Positions 31,416 to 34,520 of a stretch of DNA of 34,520 nucleotides are shown piece after piece. Position 1 is the stretch's first letter. Every line of letters starts with the position of its first letter. The stretch covers positions 1 through 34,520 of the forward strand of contig JAJDNY010000074.1 of the NCBI GenBank assembly GCA_022340425.1, read 5' to 3'. A program made the position numbers and the translations under genes. The notes beneath the pieces were generated by a model, which worked only from the letters and a program-made list of their open reading frames with translations, did no database searches and was not told where the DNA came from. Origin of the DNA: Desulfobacteraceae bacterium. Its GTDB lineage: Bacteria > Desulfobacterota > Desulfobacteria > Desulfobacterales > JAABRJ01.

Positions 31416-34184
31416 ATGAGCGAACCCAACACGATCACGATCAATGGGAATGCGTTCAGCTTCGAACCCGGCGAAACCATTTTGGACGTCGCCAAGCGCC
31501 AGAGCATCGACATCCCGACCCTCTGCCACCTCAAAGGGGCGACACCCACCGGGGTCTGCCGGATCTGCGTGGTGGAAGTCGCGGGGGCCGACAAACTGCT
31601 GCCGGCCTGTGCCACCCGGGCCACCGACGGCATGCAGGTGCAGACCGAGTCCCCCCAGGTGGTCGCCGCCCGGCGCTTGATTCTGCAGATGATGCTGGCC
31701 TCCGGCAACCACAACTGCGCCGTGAGGGGCTCCGACGGTCAGGACTGGACGCGCTTCCAAATGGGCGTTCACCGGGACGATCAGAGCGGCGAGCTCTGCC
31801 CGGTGTGGGGCGACTGCCGCCTGCAGGACCTGGCCTACCGCTACCAGGTCGACGGCCAGGCCTTCCCGCGCAACCCCTCGCCCTACCCCATGGAAACCGT
31901 CAACCCCTTTATCGTCCGGGATTTCGCCCGCTGCATCCAATGCGGCCGATGCGTCCAGGCCTGCAACGAGATTCAGGTCAACAACGCCATCAATTTCGGC
32001 TACAAAGGCGCCTTCACCAAGATCGTGGCGGCCGGCGACCGGCCCCTGCGGGATTCCGATTGCGTCTTCTGCGGTGAGTGCGTCCAGGTTTGCCCGGTGG
32101 GCGCCCTGGTGGAAAAGGATGTGCGCTACCGGGTGCGCCAGTGGGAGACCGAGACGGTGCGCACCACCTGCAGCTACTGCGGCGTCGGCTGCCAGCTGAA
32201 CCTGCACGTCAAGGACAACCGCGTGGTCAAGGTCAGCGGCGTCGAGGGTGCGGCCCCCAATTATGGCAGCCTGTGCGTCAAGGGCCGCTTCGGCTACGAC
32301 TTCGTCAACTCACCCGAACGCCTCAAGACCCCGCTGATCAAGGAAAACGGCCAATTCCGCGAGGCCTCCTGGGATGAAGCGCTGGATCTGGTGGCCGCCC
32401 GCCTGGGGAAGATCAAAACCGACCATGGCCCCGACAGCCTCGGGGTCCTGACCTCCGCGCGGGTCACCAACGAGGAGAACTATCTGGCCAGCAAGTTCAC
32501 CCGAGCGGTGCTTCAAACAAACAACATCGACCACTGCGCCCGTCTCTGACATTCCTCCACCGTGGCCGGTCTGGCCGCAGCTTTCGGCAGTGGCGCCATG
32601 ACAAACACCATCGGCTGTATGGAAAAAGCCGATCTCATCCTGGTCACCGGGTCCAATACCACCGAAAATCACCCGGTGATCTCGGCTTACATCAAACGCG
32701 CGGTGTCCTTCAAAGGCGCCAAACTGATCGTGGTGGACCCCCGCCGCGTCAAGATCGCCAGCTTCGCCCACCAGTGGCTGCGGCCCAACCTGGGCACCGA
32801 CGTCGCCTGGATAAACGGCATGATGCATGTCATCATCAACGAGGAGCGCTACGCCAGGGAGTACGTCGAAAGCCGCACGGTAGGCTTCGACGAGCTCAAG
32901 AAGGCCGTCGCCGACTACACCCCCGAGCGGGTCGAGGAGATCACCGGCATCCCGGCCAAACAGCTGATCGATGCGGCCCGGATGTACGCCGGGGCCAAGG
33001 CCGGCAGCATCGTCTACTGCATGGGCATCACCCAGCACACCACCGGCACCGACAACGTCAAATCCCTGGCCAACCTGGCCATGCTGTGCGGCTTTGTGGG
33101 CATCCCCGGCGGCGGGGTCAACCCCCTGCGGGGTCAGAACAACGTCCAGGGGGCCTGCGACATGGGCGGTCTGCCCGACGTCTACAGCGGCTACCAGAAA
33201 GTCGCCGACCCCCAGGCGCGGGCGCGCATGGCGGCCGCCTGGGGAGTGAGCGCGCTGCCAGACAAACCCGGGTTGAAGGTCACCGAAATGATCCCCAAGG
33301 TTCACAGCGGGGAAATGAAGGCTCTCTACATCATCGGGGAAAACCCGCTGGTCTCGGATCCGGACCTCAACCACGCCCAGAAGAGCTTCGAGCACCTGAA
33401 TTTTCTCGTGGTCCAGGACATCTTCCTGACCGAGACCGCCCGCCTGGCCGACGTGGTCCTGCCGGCGGCCTGCTTCGCCGAGAAGGACGGCACCTTCGCC
33501 AACACCGAGCGGCGCGTTCAGCGGGTGCGCAAGGCTGTCGCGGCACCCGGCCAGGCGCGCCAGGACTGGGAGATCATCTGTGATTTGGCCAGCCGCATGG
33601 GCTACCCCATGGCCTACGAGAGCAGCGAGGCCGTCATGGCCGAAATCGCCTCCGTGACGCCCTCCTACGCCGGCATCAGCTACCCGCGCATCCAGCAGGA
33701 GGGCCTCCACTGGCCGTGCCCGAACCCCGAGCACCCGGGCACCCCGATCCTGCACATCGGCCAGTTCTCCTCGGGCAAGGGGGTTTTCCACGGCCTTGCC
33801 TACATCCCGCCGGCCGAGGCGGTGGACGCGGACTACCCCCTCTACCTGACCACTGGGCGGGTGCTCTACCATTACCACACCGGGACCATGACGATGAAAT
33901 CCGAAGGTCTCATGGACCGGGCGCCGGAGAGTTTCGTTGAGATCGCCCGGCAGGACGCCAGCGCCCACGGGTTGGAGGAGGGGGCCATGGTCACCATCGC
34001 CTCGCGCCGGGGCAGCATCGAGGCCCGGGTCAAGATCTCGGATAAAGCGGTGCCGGGAACGATCTTTATCCCCTTCCACTATGCCCAGGCCGCGGCCAAC
34101 AAGCTCACCAACGCGGCTCTGGACCCCATCTCCGGGATTCCCGAGTTCAAGGTCTGCGCGGTCAAGCTCTCCAAAGCCGCGTAG
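31416..34184 (+). CDS. fdhA: Selenocysteine-containing formate dehydrogenase, alpha subunit with NuoG-like N-terminus
   Basis: 922 residues, read through an in-frame TGA at 32547-32549 as selenocysteine 378 (HCAR-L-U-H-SS, the FdhF active-site context). Both flanking frames are the same phase. Domains: [2Fe-2S] ferredoxin with C37, C48, C51, C65; a degenerate NuoG-type H/C cluster (H99, C101, C128, C134) with a ~26-residue spacer between C101 and C128; two [4Fe-4S] sites (C173, C176, C179, C183 and C216, C219, C222, C226); the FdhF [4Fe-4S] C252, C255, C259, C287; then the molybdopterin/tungstopterin fold and the C-terminal MGD-binding domain. It interconverts formate and CO2; the chain of clusters suggests a soluble enzyme with ferredoxin or NAD(P) partner subunits, not encoded here. 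No Tat signal. ATG follows AAGGAG. A strong terminator follows. Confidence 0.95.
32547..32578 (+). promoter_or_regulatory. Bacterial SECIS hairpin directing UGA recoding
   Basis: After TGA (32547-32549) come 12 bases, then GTGGCC (32562-32567), loop GGTCT (32568-32572), GGCCGC (32573-32578): a six-pair stem with one U-G pair. The loop GGUCU and the 18-base distance from UGA to the loop equal those of the E. coli fdhF SECIS as I recall it, and a U occupies the position of its functional bulged U. It should bind SelB. Confidence 0.85.
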
Positions 34185-34210
34185 CGGCCACAGTTCGACA
34201 AATCAGCGGC

Positions 34211-34245
34211 GCGGGCGGGGCGATCGACCCCGCCCGCGCTTTTTT
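34211..34245 (+). terminator. Intrinsic terminator of the formate dehydrogenase gene
   Basis: GCGGGCGGGG (34211-34220), seven-base loop, CCCCGCCCGC (34228-34237), then GC and six T. A perfect 10-bp stem 26 bp after the stop codon. Confidence 0.92.
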
Positions 34246-34279
34246 GACCCCGTCCGCCCCGACGGCCGCGCCTGCCGGC

Positions 34280-34321
34280 AAAAAAAACCCCGGCCGTTGC
34301 GTGTTGACGCATCGGCCGGGG
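34280..34321 (-). terminator. Intrinsic terminator for the minus-strand gene at the window end
   Basis: CCCCGGCCG (34288-34296) pairs with CGGCCGGGG (34313-34321), with inner TGCGT/ACGCA and loop GTTG. Eight A on the plus strand (34280-34287) become the U-tract for minus-strand transcription. It faces the preceding terminator, so the two genes converge. Confidence 0.9.
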
Positions 34322-34375
34322 TGGGTTGGCGTCCGGCATTTCCCCGCCCGCTAAGCGCTGGGCGCGGGGTGTCCG

Positions 34376-34520
34376 CTAGGCCGCCGATTCGGGGTGAAAC
34401 ACGTTGACCTCCTTGAGGTCCTCGCCGAGGTACTCGCGCTCGTTGGGGCCCAGGATCCCCAGCGACAGACAGATCAACGTCCACAGGTGCACCGTGTGGT
34501 AGCCGGCCTCGAAGTGCTCG
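34376..34520 (-). CDS. C-terminal end of an unidentified protein (gene runs off the window)
   Basis: 47 residues before TAG at 34378-34376, reading EHFEAGYHTVHLW... and ending ...NVFHPESAA. A hydrophobic stretch (VHLWTLICLSLGILG) precedes a charged tail with ERE-YLGEDLKEV. The gene is open to the window edge, has a terminator placed just after it and codon use like its neighbours, so it is probably real. I do not recognise the family from this fragment; a membrane or membrane-associated protein is possible. Confidence 0.6.
   Translation of the reverse strand, partial: EHFEAGYHTVHLWTLICLSLGILGPNEREYLGEDLKEVNVFHPESAA

Noticed and set aside
32547-32549. TGA as a true stop splitting formate dehydrogenase into two genes
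   Set aside because: The frame continues in phase, the residue context is the FdhF selenocysteine site, a SECIS hairpin follows at the expected distance, and the downstream half has no start site of its own.

Overview
The window is high-GC, densely packed bacterial DNA with no rRNA, tRNA, CRISPR array or transposase gene that I could see. The gene set points to an anaerobic Desulfobacterota (deltaproteobacterial) genome: a Ni carbon monoxide dehydrogenase with its ferredoxin and flavoprotein, CooC, a RACo-like corrinoid-activation protein, a selenocysteine formate dehydrogenase, an acyl-CoA dehydrogenase, and a DUF6178-like protein that I associate with this phylum. The taxonomic call is an inference; no marker gene or dsr/apr gene is present to confirm it.

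Layout. 209-3992 (+) is a CO-oxidation module: FAD/NAD(P) oxidoreductase, CooF, CooS. It is followed by a large hairpin, a fumarylacetoacetase-family hydrolase and a DUF6178-like protein (to 6833). 7035-10033 (-) holds the glyoxylate bypass, aceB then aceA in transcription order. 10225-10596 (-) is a broken GxxExxY gene bracketed by inverted heptad repeats. 10640-17352 (-) is a same-strand run, in transcription order: cooC, histone-deacetylase-like AcuC homologue, AcuB-like CBS/ACT protein, PrmA-like methyltransferase, metallo-beta-lactamase-fold hydrolase, Sir2 deacylase, RACo-like ATPase. 17607-22732 (+) carries acyl-CoA dehydrogenase, UbiB-family kinase, a small membrane ORF and a CoA-transferase/GNAT fusion. 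22719-26354 (-) carries a YkgJ-like Cys-rich protein, an MFS transporter, an alpha/alpha-barrel protein and a hexapeptide acyltransferase. A small unknown gene, an alpha/beta hydrolase, RNase D, thrS and VanZ follow. The window ends with a 922-residue selenocysteine formate dehydrogenase (31416-34184), back-to-back terminators, and the 3' end of an unidentified minus-strand gene.

Two themes link the genes. One is C1/CO chemistry (CODH, CooC, RACo-like, formate dehydrogenase), consistent with a Wood-Ljungdahl metabolism encoded elsewhere. The other is acetyl-CoA use and lysine acylation: glyoxylate bypass, acyl-CoA dehydrogenase, and two deacylases near an AcuB-like sensor, with a CoA-transferase/GNAT fusion nearby.

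The most notable non-coding feature is a dispersed ~125-bp palindromic element: two full copies (45-168 and 6911-7036) whose arms have changed together, plus a solo end at 20618. At two sites the end of the element supplies or overlaps the stop codon of the adjacent gene (aceA, ubiB).
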